Assembly (NCBI GenBank): GCA_030684815.1 | Contig: JAUXXQ010000115.1 | Span: forward strand, 1-64,000 | DNA from: Methylobacter sp. | GTDB taxonomy: Bacteria; Pseudomonadota; Gammaproteobacteria; Methylococcales; Methylomonadaceae | DNA length: 64,000 bases | Direction: 5' to 3' | The notes under the pieces: model-generated | Database searches by the model: none | What the model was told of the DNA's origin: nothing | What the model saw: the letters and a program-made list of their open reading frames with translations, nothing else | Shown: positions 1-8,922 of the stretch, piece by piece | How the letters are laid out: every line of letters begins with the position of its first letter | How positions within the stretch are numbered: the stretch's first letter is position 1 | Made by a program: the position numbers and the translations under genes

Positions 1-517
1 CGGTTAACGCTTTTAGCTCGTTCCCAAGCCGGAGCTTAGGAATGAGCATGATTTAACTTGTGCAAGTTTACATTTGAGATGACCTATACAAAAGGAGTCA
101 GTATTTTAAGTTGCTCAAGTTATTTCGTGCTCGTTCCTTAACATCAAATCTACAAGGCCATTGACAATATTTATTTACCACGAAGAACACAGAGACCCAA
201 AGTGGGCGCTTTAGGCGGCACGAAGTTTCATTCTTCGTGATCTTCGTATACTTCGTGGTGATAATGTTTTTGCCTGTAATTAATGGGAAGTTACGCCTTT
301 TAAAAATGGCGAAAACCTGTCCTGCGGCCAGATAATACCGTGATTTTTGATGCCCCCCAAGCCTATCGGCCAGCCTTAAAAAATGCGCATATCCTTGCGG
401 CAAAAAAATGTCACCACCCCTAAAAGCCCCCATTGCTTCCTGAGTCAAAAAACTGTCAAAACTACAAAACATAAAAATAACACCATAAAATTCAATGCAT
501 TAACATCAACTCCTGTG
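1..517. other. Intergenic region upstream of first flagellin
   Basis: No convincing gene is seen. A 124-aa ORF on the minus strand covers much of it, but it resembles no family I know and is partly built from a low-complexity 'cacgaag' repeat. That repeat recurs near 1.45, 14.7 and 51.07 kb. The first 50 bases contain a degenerate palindrome, 'gttcccaagccggagctt', of the same type as the repeats near 3.5, 57.7 and 63.3 kb. Confidence 0.6.
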
Positions 518-534
518 TTGGCACAAAAATAGCT
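518..534 (+). promoter_or_regulatory. Sigma-54 promoter of first flagellin gene
   Basis: TTGGCACAAAAATAGCT has the GG and GC dinucleotides separated by exactly 10 nt, as in -24/-12 RpoN promoters. An almost identical site, with matching downstream sequence, stands before the second flagellin. It lies about 45 nt before a clear AGGAG ribosome site and the flagellin start. RpoN plus a FleQ/FlrC-type activator would be the expected drivers; that part is inference. Confidence 0.85.
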
Positions 535-580
535 TACTAACTTTTGATAGTAATTTATTTTTTCTACCAGGAGAACAACA

Positions 581-1423
581 ATGAACGGCATGGTCATTAA
601 CACAAACATTGCATCAATCAACAGTCAACGCCAATTAAATAAGACCAACAATAACCTTGCAACATCAATGGAACGCTTGTCATCAGGCTTGCGTATCAAC
701 TCAGCCAAAGATGACGCAGCAGGCTTGGCAATCGGCAACCGGATGACCTCGCAAATACGCGGCATGGGTGTTGCCGCAAGGAATGCCAATGACGGCATTT
801 CCATGGCGCAAACAGCTGAAGCGGCCATGGGCGCACTGACCAACACCATGCAACGTATGCGCGACCTGGCCGTGCAATCGGCGAATGAGGGTGGCGTGAC
901 AACAGGTGACAAAGAAAAAATGCAAACCGAATTCCAACAATTGAATGACGAGTTGACCCGAATTATTACCAACACCGAGTTTAATGGCAAAAAAATCCTC
1001 AATGGCTCATTGGAAGGGGGCGTAGCGCTTCAGGTCGGAGCCAATACGGCTTCAGACAACCAAATATCTATTGAGATTAATGACTTAGAGACATCTATTG
1101 CCGACGTTACTGCGGCCACCATAGGCAGCGAGCAATCTACAGCGGGCGTGCTCAGCGCAATTACCGCCCTAGATGCAGCCATGGCCAGCATCGATAACTC
1201 AAGAGCCAAATTAGGTGCTGTCCAAAGCCGCTTCACCACCACCATTGCCAACCTGCAATCTTCTATTGAAAACCAATCGGCGGCCCGTTCGCGGATCACC
1301 GACACCGACTTTGCCATGGAAACCGCCAACTTGAGCCGCAACCAGATATTACAACAGGCGGGCACGGCAATGCTGGCACAGGCCAATCAATCCAAACAGG
1401 GCGTTATGCAATTACTGCAATAA
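581..1423 (+). CDS. fliC: Flagellin (copy 1)
   Basis: Major filament subunit of the polar or peritrichous flagellum, exported by the flagellar type III system and polymerised under the FliD cap. The N-terminal D0/D1 helix block (VINTNIASINSQRQLNKT, LSSGLRINSAKDDAAGLAI) and the C-terminal D1/D0 block (SRITDTDFAMETANLSRNQI) are complete. Only about 60 variable residues lie between them, so this 280-aa protein lacks D2/D3 domains. It is nearly identical to the copy at 4.5 kb outside the centre. The start follows AGGAGAACAACA. The Ser/Thr-rich middle is the likely glycosylation surface for the nearby Maf and Pse systems (inference). Confidence 0.97.
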   Translation: MNGMVINTNIASINSQRQLNKTNNNLATSMERLSSGLRINSAKDDAAGLAIGNRMTSQIRGMGVAARNANDGISMAQTAEAAMGALTNTMQRMRDLAVQSANEGGVTTGDKEKMQTEFQQLNDELTRIITNTEFNGKKILNGSLEGGVALQVGANTASDNQISIEINDLETSIADVTAATIGSEQSTAGVLSAITALDAAMASIDNSRAKLGAVQSRFTTTIANLQSSIENQSAARSRITDTDFAMETANLSRNQILQQAGTAMLAQANQSKQGVMQLLQ

Positions 1424-1538
1424 GACCTTTTCCTGAAAAAGACATCAAAAATTGTCCACGAAAGGCACGAAAAAAACACGAAAAAGAAACTTCGTGCCCT
1501 CCGTGCTGATGACCTTTTTACCTGTCATTAATGAGCAG

Positions 1539-3413
1539 TTACGTTATTTCAGATAATTTCTGCTGCCACATCGCCCACATTGCCTGCTCAAACTGTTTAG
1601 CAAAACGGGATGCATCAAACAGTGCGGTTTTTAGTGATTGCGCCCTTAAATTTTGCCTTAACTCTGATAACATCTCCATATCAGCCGCATAGCCCACCGC
1701 CTTACCGATATAATCGCGCTCATCGTGCGCAATCCATGACGGCAGGCCAACACAAGCCAACATACTCACACCCTGGCGCGCCAGCAATGTTTCCCCGGCA
1801 AGCGTCAGCGTAGGGACGCCCATCCATAGCGCTTCGCAGGTTGTTGTGCCCCCTGGGTAAGGGAAAGTATCCAACATAATGTCAACATCCGCATAAGACG
1901 CCAGATAATCCTCACGCGGCAATAACCCATCAATGGTGACCCGATCAGCACTAATACCGGCCGCAGTTAAACGCTGCTGCAAAGCATCACGCTCCGCCAA
2001 ACAGGACATCTGCTTGTTTCTCACTATCAGCTTGGCCGTCGGCAAGGCCTTAAATATCTCCCCCCAAACATTAATAACCGCGTCATTAATTTTGGACAAG
2101 TTCTGGAAGCAGGCAAAAGTAACATATTTATTAGCCGCCGCCGGTAACCCATTAGGCGTTAAATCGCAGTCAGGCGGCGTAAAACACAGGCGGGTTTCGG
2201 GCAAATACCATAAGGCCTCGGAAAAACAATCCCCTTGCGCAGCAGGCACCGAAACGGCATCTGTCAACAGAAAGTCTACCCCCGGCACACCGGTGCTGGC
2301 AAAAAAACCCAACCAACTCACCTGTACCGGCGCCGCCCGCCAAGCAAAGACAGCCAACCGGTTCTTCGCCGTATGCCCGGCCAAATCCACTAAAATATCA
2401 ATACCGTCGGCATAAATTGTCTGGGCAACGCATGCATCATTTAAACCGGTAATGATATGCCAGTGTTTAAAATAGGGCTTAATACGCGCCGTCAACTCAT
2501 CTTCATGATACTGCGCCGCATAAGCGACCAACTCTAACTGTTCGGGGTTAATATGTTGCAGAATACTTTCTAAAAAATAACCGACCGGGTGGATTTTAAA
2601 ATCACCGGAGACAAAACCCACGCGTAACTTGCCATCGCCACGCTGAGCAGAAAAACCTGGCCAATAACGATAAGGCCGCGCCATGGCAAACACCTTATTG
2701 CCATACAAACGCGCTTCATCAAGATACTGTTGCGGCGTACAGTCGGGGTAATAACTCAGCGCCAACAATAAATTGCTGCGTGTACTTAAATTATTCGCCT
2801 GTATTTTCAAAGACGCGTAATAACAGGCGATAGCCGCTTTCAAATTGCCTTGCACTAACAGGGCATTGCCCAAATTATTTTGTGCACTGGCAAATTCAGG
2901 ATTTAACGCTAAGGCTTGCCCAAACGCTTGGACTGCGTCGGCCAACTTCCCCTGCTCTTGCAATGCCGCCCCCAGATTGTTATAAGCCTCCGCATAATCC
3001 GCTTGCAATGCAATCGCCGCCCGATAACTCGCTATCGCCGAATCATGCTGTCCTTGCGCCTGCAGTGCCGCCCCTAAATGGTTATGCATCAAATGCGTAG
3101 GCGACAACGCCACCGCTTTAGATATTAGCGTAACAGCACTTGCACTATCGCCGGTTTGATAATAAACCAAGCCCAAATAATGCAAAGCATCGGGATTATC
3201 CGGCGCTATGCCAAGAATTTTTTCATACCTCGCTTTAGCGTCAGAAAGTTGGCCTGCTTGATGCAATGCCACCGCTTGCTGTAGAGCGGCAAGCACTGAA
3301 GGCGGCACTGGATGCGCCTGAACAGTACGGACAGCAAGTTCACAGCATTTCTTATACTTTTTACCGCTACCGCAAGAACAGGCATCATTGCGGCCGGGCT
3401 TTTTCATCGTCAT
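1539..3413 (-). CDS. SPINDLY-type O-GlcNAc transferase homologue with SEC-C and TPRs
   Basis: Predicted protein glycosyltransferase of family GT41. The N-terminus is a SEC-C zinc motif (GRNDACSCGSGKKYKKCC). About five TPR units follow to roughly residue 240 (for example YNNLGAALQEQGKLADAVQAF), then a GT41 catalytic region with the characteristic DTFPYPGGTTTCEALWMGVP near the C-terminus. Bacterial SPINDLY-like enzymes often modify flagellin or adhesins, and this one sits between two flagellins, so flagellin is the likely acceptor (inference). The ORF can extend to a TTG at 3425. I prefer the ATG giving MTMKKPGRND, because the upstream codons run into a repeat. Confidence 0.85.
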   Translation of the reverse strand: MTMKKPGRNDACSCGSGKKYKKCCELAVRTVQAHPVPPSVLAALQQAVALHQAGQLSDAKARYEKILGIAPDNPDALHYLGLVYYQTGDSASAVTLISKAVALSPTHLMHNHLGAALQAQGQHDSAIASYRAAIALQADYAEAYNNLGAALQEQGKLADAVQAFGQALALNPEFASAQNNLGNALLVQGNLKAAIACYYASLKIQANNLSTRSNLLLALSYYPDCTPQQYLDEARLYGNKVFAMARPYRYWPGFSAQRGDGKLRVGFVSGDFKIHPVGYFLESILQHINPEQLELVAYAAQYHEDELTARIKPYFKHWHIITGLNDACVAQTIYADGIDILVDLAGHTAKNRLAVFAWRAAPVQVSWLGFFASTGVPGVDFLLTDAVSVPAAQGDCFSEALWYLPETRLCFTPPDCDLTPNGLPAAANKYVTFACFQNLSKINDAVINVWGEIFKALPTAKLIVRNKQMSCLAERDALQQRLTAAGISADRVTIDGLLPREDYLASYADVDIMLDTFPYPGGTTTCEALWMGVPTLTLAGETLLARQGVSMLACVGLPSWIAHDERDYIGKAVGYAADMEMLSELRQNLRAQSLKTALFDASRFAKQFEQAMWAMWQQKLSEIT

Positions 3414-3415
3414 GT

Positions 3416-3473
3416 ATTTTACCAAAAAGTCCGTAAAGCCCTTCCCTTCAGGTGAGGGCCGTAAGGATGCCCT
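3416..3473. repeat. IS200/IS605 right-end-like repeat (copy 1 of 2)
   Basis: ATTTTACCAAAAAG followed by GTAAAGCCC, a hairpin and GGATGCCCTT matches, with small changes, a segment at 48401-48461. The 'GTAAAGCCCcttcc...GGGGATGTAAAG' arrangement resembles right ends of TnpB-bearing IS200/IS605 elements. No transposase or tnpB is present, so this would be a relic or a small non-autonomous element. The identity is from memory of that motif and needs a search. Confidence 0.5.
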
Positions 3474-3515
3474 TGATTGGCTAGCAACATAAGCCGGGCA
3501 GTTTTAAGCGAGTGG

Positions 3516-3590
3516 CTGGGAACGCCAAGCCCCAGCTTGGCGAGTACCCGCAATAACCAACATTGCCGAGCTGGGGCTCGGCGTTCCCAG
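3516..3590. repeat. Long inverted repeat, 26-nt arms
   Basis: CTGGGAACGCCAAGCCCCAG... pairs with the reverse complement ending GGCGTTCCCAG. Two mismatches occur in 26 positions and the loop is 23 nt. It belongs to the same 'gttccca-agc-tggga' class as elements near 57.7 and 63.3 kb, which suggests a dispersed palindromic element. It lies between the OGT and YjfB-like genes, where no gene is seen. Confidence 0.8.
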
Positions 3591-3654
3591 TTCTTTGGCG
3601 ATTACCCGGTCTTAAGTGGGCAAGCAAATCACCTAAGTGGGTAGGCCAAGACAT

Positions 3655-3840
3655 TTATGCATAAGTATCAATTTTGCCTAGCGCAGCAGCCTCAATCAGC
3701 TTAACTGCCGCTTCACCTTGCGCCTTTTCAATATCTTGTGATTTTTTTATCACCGTAACCGCCAGTTGCTCTTCTGATGTTTTTTGTTTCATCAATGCCG
3801 TCGCCAAGCCCGGCGCATCACTACCTACAGAACTAATCAT
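3655..3840 (-). CDS. YjfB-like putative motility protein
   Basis: Small 61-aa protein that resembles the YjfB family of putative motility proteins. Members are short and carry a central block like the TALMKQKTSEEQLAVTVIKK segment here, followed by an Ala-rich tail. The start is supported by a strong AAGGAG seven bases before ATG. Its place between flagellin genes agrees with a motility role, but the molecular function is unknown. A CCCGATAA sequence upstream resembles a sigma-28 -10 box, without a good -35. Confidence 0.7.
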   Translation of the reverse strand: MISSVGSDAPGLATALMKQKTSEEQLAVTVIKKSQDIEKAQGEAAVKLIEAAALGKIDTYA

Positions 3841-3997
3841 AATTTAACTCCTTAAATTTAACTTACATTAAACACATTGCCATTATCGGGCATTTACTTG
3901 CTCGTTGCCACCTCCTTGCCAGTATCGGCTCTCCCCTAAAAAAACCAAGTGATTTTCTGAAAAATGTCGCGACTAGCAAAAAAATAAGCCGATATGC

Positions 3998-4030
3998 AGA
4001 TCTTCCCCAGGTTTTAAAACAGGAAGTTCT
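3998..4030. repeat. 33-nt palindromic repeat, degenerate copy A
   Basis: AGATCTTCCCCAGGTTTTAAAACAGGAAGTTCT is a decayed version of the palindrome AGACCTTCCAGGTTTTTAAAACCTGG... that occurs intact elsewhere in the window. Mismatches are in both arms. Confidence 0.7.
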
Positions 4031-4123
4031 AACATGCAATGCCTAAACAACCTAGCTGTTACAGGATATGCTTTGAACGGTTAAGTTTTCAGCTTATGTT
4101 GGGCGAAAAAACTGCCGAACTAC

Positions 4124-4156
4124 AGACCTTCCATGTTTTAAAAACCTGGAAGGTCT
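4124..4156. repeat. 33-nt palindromic repeat, copy B
   Basis: AGACCTTCCATGTTTTAAAAACCTGGAAGGTCT has arms of about 15 nt with one mismatch around an AT-rich centre. It is one of five copies in the window, all intergenic. Confidence 0.9.
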
Positions 4157-4433
4157 AACTCGCAACGTTTTGAAAGATCAAGCTTTCAATTTTTTGGCGC
4201 GGAATAGCTGCCGCTGATTGCAAAAACCGAAAACCTGGGCGTTTAAAGCATATGCATAACGATGAACAATTCATCAAGGGACATTCTTTCCCCGGAAATC
4301 GCCTTAGATCCTAGCGGCAAAAAACTGCCACCCATCCAAAAAAACCCATTCACTCCCGAGTCAAAAAACCGACTCAAGCACAAAATACAAAATTAATACA
4401 ATTAAATTCAATAACTTATGTTTAATTTTATTG

Positions 4434-4450
4434 TTGGCACAAAAATAGCT
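4434..4450 (+). promoter_or_regulatory. Sigma-54 promoter of second flagellin gene
   Basis: TTGGCACAAAAATAGCT is identical to the site before copy 1, with GG-N10-GC spacing. The leader to the ATG is almost the same in both genes, so co-regulation is expected. Confidence 0.85.
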
Positions 4451-4499
4451 TAATAAATTTTGACAGTTACAATTTATTTTTTCTATTAGGAGAACAACA

Positions 4500-5342
4500 A
4501 TGAGCGGCATGGTCATTAACACAAACATTGCATCAATCAACAGTCAACGCCAACTGAATAAGACTAACAATAACCTTGCAACCTCGATGGAACGCTTGTC
4601 ATCAGGCTTGCGCATAAACTCCGCTAAAGATGATGCAGCAGGCTTGGCAATCAGCAACCGGATGACTTCGCAAATACGCGGCATGACCGTTGCCGCGAGG
4701 AATGCCAATGACGGCATTTCTATGGCACAAACGGCTGAAGCGGCGATGGGCGCACTGACCGACACCATGCAACGTATGCGTGACCTAGCCGTGCAATCGG
4801 CGAATGAGGGCGGTGTGACAACAGGTGACAAAGAAAAAATGCAGACCGAATTCAATCAATTGAACCTTGAGTTGACCCGGATCATTAACAACACCAACTT
4901 TAACGGCAAAAAAATCCTCAATGGTGATTTGTCAGGTGGCGTAGCACTTCAGGTCGGCGCCAACACCGCTGCCGACAACCAAATTTCAATTGAAATCAAC
5001 GACTTATCTTTAGCTATTACTAGTGTTACTGCAGCCAGCATAGGTAGCACGCAAACCACGTCTGGCGTGCTCGCCGCCATTACCTCGTTAGATACGGCCA
5101 TAGCCAGCATCGATAACTCAAGAGCCAAACTAGGCGCTGTCCAAAGCCGCTTCACTGCCACCATTGCCAACCTGCAGTCTTCTATCGAAAACCAGTCAGC
5201 GGCCCGTTCGCGGATCACCGACACCGACTTTGCCATGGAAACCGCCAACCTAAGCCGCAACCAAATACTGCAACAGGCGGGCACGGCAATGCTAGCACAG
5301 GCCAACCAGTCCAAGCAGGGGGTTATGCAATTACTGCAATAA
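4500..5342 (+). CDS. fliC: Flagellin (copy 2)
   Basis: Second 280-aa flagellin, identical to copy 1 over long stretches of both terminal blocks. It differs mainly in the centre (ITSVTAASIGSTQTTSGVL against IADVTAATIGSEQSTAGVL). The ribosome site AGGAGAACAACA is the same. Complete D0/D1 regions mean it should polymerise. The changes concentrate in the solvent-exposed part, as expected for flagellin paralogues used in different filament zones or glycoforms (inference). It is followed by a hairpin terminator and then the Maf gene. Confidence 0.97.
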   Translation: MSGMVINTNIASINSQRQLNKTNNNLATSMERLSSGLRINSAKDDAAGLAISNRMTSQIRGMTVAARNANDGISMAQTAEAAMGALTDTMQRMRDLAVQSANEGGVTTGDKEKMQTEFNQLNLELTRIINNTNFNGKKILNGDLSGGVALQVGANTAADNQISIEINDLSLAITSVTAASIGSTQTTSGVLAAITSLDTAIASIDNSRAKLGAVQSRFTATIANLQSSIENQSAARSRITDTDFAMETANLSRNQILQQAGTAMLAQANQSKQGVMQLLQ

Positions 5343-5368
5343 CGTCTACACTGTGAACATATTACAAG

Positions 5369-5407
5369 CACAGCTAGACACCTCCACGGTCTGGCTGTGT
5401 GTTTTTT
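5369..5407 (+). terminator. Rho-independent terminator after second flagellin
   Basis: CACAGCTAGAC and GTCTGGCTGTG form an 11-bp stem with one G-U pair and a 9-nt loop, followed by TGTTTTTT. The 3' arm overlaps the first codons of the ORF-track version of the next gene, which favours a later start for that gene. Confidence 0.8.
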
Positions 5408-5429
5408 GGCTCACTTAACACCGTCCATT

Positions 5430-7946
5430 ATGACCTCAACCACTCTTACTCAGCTATCAACGACCGGCATCTTAAAAACCAACACGTTCGGCGACCGATA
5501 TTTATACAACATCAATCGCGGTAATTTTGATAAAGTCGGCGCCCACGCTATTTTTGATGCTGAGTTTAGTAAACACTTGCTGGAAGAAGACTCCCTTAAC
5601 ATTATCATCGGCACTGACTCCGGCCTGCTGCCGAAATATGTGCAACAACAGGGCATTCCTTCAGGTGCGCGTTATATTTTTATTGAGCCAGAGCAGGTAC
5701 TGGAACAATTACAGCACCACCAATTGCTTGACGATATGCCCCCGGAAATCGTCTGCACGACTCTTGGTCATTGGGAAGAAGAAGCAAAGGAATTTAAGAT
5801 ACACGAATATGCCTATATCAATAATATCAAATCATTTAACGCAATCTGCTCCCAGCAAACTGTTCTTGATGACTATTCAGAACTAAGCTGGAACATCACT
5901 GAAGCACTGCGCGCAATACATTTTCGTTATAGCGTGACTCTCGGCAACGAGCTCTTTATCATCCGCCAAATAGAAAATATTGCCGAAAATATTTTCCCAA
6001 TGACGTGCCTGGCCAATGCTTATCAAGACAAAACCGTCATCATTCTTGCCGGTGGGCCGTCGTTAACGGGCGTATTTCCATGGCTACAGGAAAACAGGCA
6101 CAAACTGGTGGTTTTTTCAGTCTCGCGGATTTCCAGGCAACTTATCAGTATCGGCATTGAACCCGATTTCATTTTTTCAGTCGATCCCCTCGATGAAAAC
6201 ATCGATGTCAGCCGGGAAATGTTTTTATTCGGCAAACGGACTGTCTTTATAAACTCATTCCACGTACAACCGCCCTTAATCAACCAATGGCATGGGCAAA
6301 GCCTGTATATGGGCACTAGGCTACCCTGGCAATCGGATATTAACATCACCAACATCCATGGTACAGGCCCGACAGTCACCAACTCGGCATTGTCGATGGC
6401 ACATTATTTTGGCTTTAAAAAAATCCTGTTGACCGGTTTCGACCTATGTTTTACTAAAGAAGGCATCACCCACGCAAAAGGCAGCGACGAACAGTTAGCG
6501 GGGCCAACATACGATCCAACACTGTTGCAAGTCGAGACCTATAGCGGCGAATACAGACCTACAAACCACGGCTATTACACCGCGCTGCTAACACTGGCAG
6601 AACAGGCAAAAAATATTAGCCGTGACCGCTGCGAAATCATCAATCTTGCCCCCACAGCGGCAAAAGTCGAGCATATCAGCCATATCCCCTGCACTGAAAT
6701 CATCCTGCCAGAGCTTGAAGGCGAAAACCTCGATAGCATAAGACAACGCATACCGAAACTGACTGATGCACTATTGCAAACGCACTACCAATCCGTGATT
6801 GATGAACTGGAAAAGGCTAATTTCCAAATCAAGGCTATCGCCAAACTAGCCAAGAAAGCACTCGACATCAACGAGAGCATGTATAGCGCAGAGGGCAGAA
6901 TTGAAAACTACAAAGATAAACGCGAACTCGATAGCATTGAAAAACAGCTCAAGCGAAAATACCGGAAACACAGCAAACTGGTGAAAAATTTTGGCATACG
7001 CCAATTTATAAAAATTACCTCGCCGCACGACTCCGACGACTGGGATGCGGAAAAAGCCAAAAAACTGGGCAACATTTATTATCAAGCTTATCAGTCAGGC
7101 GCCAATAAATTATCAAACCTCATTACCTCAGCCATAATCCGCACAAAAACCCGGCAAGAAGAACTGAAAGCCGAACCGGATTTTAACCTGTTGCTGGCGC
7201 AATGGGATCAAGATAAAAGCTATCGCCGCGCTTTGTTTTGGCTGCAAAAACACCCCCAAACACCTATCCCCGAACAAACTGCATTAGCGCTAACAGCCAT
7301 GCAAGACCAGTTCAATCGGGTCATGACCCAACAGGACACCGCCTTTAAAGCCGAAGTGGCAAGAAGCTCAACCTTGCCGCTGCTAAAAAGCAAAATAAAG
7401 ATACTCTTCAAACATAAAAAAATCGACGAATTAATAGACCTTAAATCCGGCTTTCTTGACGACACCAAACACGATGACAAAGCAGCCTATCTGTTGCTGA
7501 TTGAAGGCTATCTTGCCGAACTGAACAATGATGCCGACAGCGCCCTGCTCCATTACCATCATATCCTTGATATTGACCAATCCCCCTTGCTTGAAGAGGC
7601 CTTAGTGCAGATTGCCGCCATCAGCCTTAACCGACACGACCAACAAAACACTTTGTTGGCGCTGGAATGCCTGTCCCAGATATCGCCAGCTTACCTGCCC
7701 TATCAGGCGGAACTGGCACGTATCACCGGCGACCATCTACTGGCCATCGACAGCTATAACGCTTACATCGCGTTTTTTCCGGAAGACACGTTAAGCAAAT
7801 TAAAACTGGCTTCGCTGTATATTGACATTAAGGTTTATGAAGCTGCCGAATTGATGCTGGAACATATTTTACAAACAACACCGGACTTTGAATCGGCCAT
7901 CAATTTAAAGAAACAACTGGCCGCGATAAAACAGCAAGCGGACTGA
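5430..7946 (+). CDS. maf: Maf-type flagellin glycosyltransferase (DUF115)
   Basis: Motility accessory factor family protein, believed to transfer activated nonulosonic acid (CMP-Pse or CMP-Leg) to Ser/Thr of flagellin in the cytoplasm. The DUF115/MptE-like core is seen around residues 190-400, with VIILAGGPSLTGVFPWL, FIFSVDPLDENIDVS and KKILLTGFDLCF. The last 200 residues look TPR-like (LLIEGYLAELNNDADSALLHYH). The ORF opens 11 codons earlier, but those codons lie in the upstream terminator, so I use MTSTTLTQ. Immediate neighbourhood of flagellins and of a complete Pse pathway makes flagellin the acceptor and Pse the likely donor sugar. Confidence 0.88.
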   Translation: MTSTTLTQLSTTGILKTNTFGDRYLYNINRGNFDKVGAHAIFDAEFSKHLLEEDSLNIIIGTDSGLLPKYVQQQGIPSGARYIFIEPEQVLEQLQHHQLLDDMPPEIVCTTLGHWEEEAKEFKIHEYAYINNIKSFNAICSQQTVLDDYSELSWNITEALRAIHFRYSVTLGNELFIIRQIENIAENIFPMTCLANAYQDKTVIILAGGPSLTGVFPWLQENRHKLVVFSVSRISRQLISIGIEPDFIFSVDPLDENIDVSREMFLFGKRTVFINSFHVQPPLINQWHGQSLYMGTRLPWQSDINITNIHGTGPTVTNSALSMAHYFGFKKILLTGFDLCFTKEGITHAKGSDEQLAGPTYDPTLLQVETYSGEYRPTNHGYYTALLTLAEQAKNISRDRCEIINLAPTAAKVEHISHIPCTEIILPELEGENLDSIRQRIPKLTDALLQTHYQSVIDELEKANFQIKAIAKLAKKALDINESMYSAEGRIENYKDKRELDSIEKQLKRKYRKHSKLVKNFGIRQFIKITSPHDSDDWDAEKAKKLGNIYYQAYQSGANKLSNLITSAIIRTKTRQEELKAEPDFNLLLAQWDQDKSYRRALFWLQKHPQTPIPEQTALALTAMQDQFNRVMTQQDTAFKAEVARSSTLPLLKSKIKILFKHKKIDELIDLKSGFLDDTKHDDKAAYLLLIEGYLAELNNDADSALLHYHHILDIDQSPLLEEALVQIAAISLNRHDQQNTLLALECLSQISPAYLPYQAELARITGDHLLAIDSYNAYIAFFPEDTLSKLKLASLYIDIKVYEAAELMLEHILQTTPDFESAINLKKQLAAIKQQAD

Positions 7947-7989
7947 TTCAAAACAATTATGCATCAGTATCTACAGACTGCCGATAGGC

Positions 7990-8022
7990 AGACCTTCCAG
8001 GTTTTTAAAACCTGGAAGGTCT
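7990..8022. repeat. 33-nt palindromic repeat, copy C
   Basis: AGACCTTCCAGGTTTTTAAAACCTGGAAGGTCT is a near-perfect palindrome between the convergent maf and fliT genes. It could double as a bidirectional terminator there. No other feature is seen in this 263-nt gap. Confidence 0.95.
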
Positions 8023-8209
8023 AACTTGCAATGGGCTAAATAACCGAGACGTTGCAGCCCTGAATAAGGCCAACTTCAAGATGTGTATAACAATGTTTCA
8101 AACCAACAAGGAAATACGATGATTAGGAATGAGAGAAACGGCACAGCAAAAGGCCGAACTTAAACAGCGGTGGGGGGACTAACGATGGGAGATGGAAAAT
8201 CTATGGCCG

Positions 8210-8515
8210 CTATTCGACCTGATATGCTTTAACGGCTTTTCTGTCATGCGCAAGCGACGCGGCTTGCTTTTGCAACACGTCTTTTTGGTTTTGCACCTGT
8301 GCCAAAAATTGCTGGTCTGTAGCCTGTATTGACACCATCATCTTGACAACGACCTCGCGCTCCTGACTAGTCAGTTCTGAGGCACACAAGCTGTCCAGCA
8401 GACCCTGCCGATTAACCAGTATCCCGTTCAAGCCGTCCCAATCGCCAGACTCAATGGCGCTGGCAATCAGTCCGGTAAAACCATCCAATTGTTGCAGTTG
8501 AGTATCGATATCCAT
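8210..8515 (-). CDS. fliT: FliT-like flagellar export chaperone
   Basis: 101-residue, mostly helical small protein, last gene of the flaG-fliD-fliS unit. The position directly after fliS and the size match FliT, the FliD-specific export chaperone. Sequence similarity alone is weak, as is usual for this family. The track ORF begins inside fliS; ATG at MDIDTQLQQLD, six bases after the fliS stop, is the better start. Confidence 0.7.
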   Translation of the reverse strand: MDIDTQLQQLDGFTGLIASAIESGDWDGLNGILVNRQGLLDSLCASELTSQEREVVVKMMVSIQATDQQFLAQVQNQKDVLQKQAASLAHDRKAVKAYQVE

Positions 8516-8520
8516 CAGTA

Positions 8521-8922
8521 TCACTGATACATTTCGGGGATAGTGTCCCAAGCCTGTTTGATTTCCCGCATCAGTATCAGCACTTCATCCAACATTTCGG
8601 TGCTGTTTTGAGCACTGGCCTGAAACAGTCGTGCGTCGATATACTCATACAAACTCATTAAGTTAGCCGCTATATCGCCGCCTTTGTCAATATCGATGCC
8701 ATCTATCAGACCACCAACGATGGCAGAGGCTTTGGAAATTTGTATACTTTTTTCCTGAAAATCGCCCCGCTCCATACTGCCCTTGGCCGCATTGACCCGC
8801 ATCAAAAAGCCGTTCATCAACATTTGAATCAGTTTATGCGGCGAAGCGTCATCAATCACCGTTTCAGTATGAACGGCGGCATATTTATTGGCATTGTTTC
8901 TATACGCTAAAGCTGTCATCAC
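8521..8922 (-). CDS. fliS: Flagellar export chaperone FliS
   Basis: Flagellin-specific chaperone that holds monomers unfolded before export. The N-terminal YRNNANKYAAVHTETVIDDASPHKLIQML is typical of FliS (Y...V.TAsPheLI.mL), and the 133-aa length fits the family. Its ATG overlaps the fliD stop as ATGA, indicating translational coupling. Confidence 0.95.
   Translation of the reverse strand: MMTALAYRNNANKYAAVHTETVIDDASPHKLIQMLMNGFLMRVNAAKGSMERGDFQEKSIQISKASAIVGGLIDGIDIDKGGDIAANLMSLYEYIDARLFQASAQNSTEMLDEVLILMREIKQAWDTIPEMYQ

Larger units (their letters stand above)
3841..4433. other. Intergenic region with two palindromic repeats
   Basis: No ORF of substance. The region holds a degraded and an intact copy of the 33-nt 'agaccttccaggttttt' palindrome, annotated separately. 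The rest is AT-rich and shares parts with the region before the first flagellin (for example the 'gagtcaaaaaac' stretch), consistent with duplication of the flagellin gene together with its upstream DNA. Confidence 0.7.

Noticed and set aside
98-472. 124-aa minus-strand ORF at the left edge
   Set aside because: Overlaps repeat-derived 'cacgaag' sequence, resembles no family and lacks a convincing ribosome site.
3850-3900. Sigma-28 promoter for the YjfB-like gene
   Set aside because: A CCCGATAA -10-like box is present on the minus strand, but the -35 position does not resemble TAAAGTTT.
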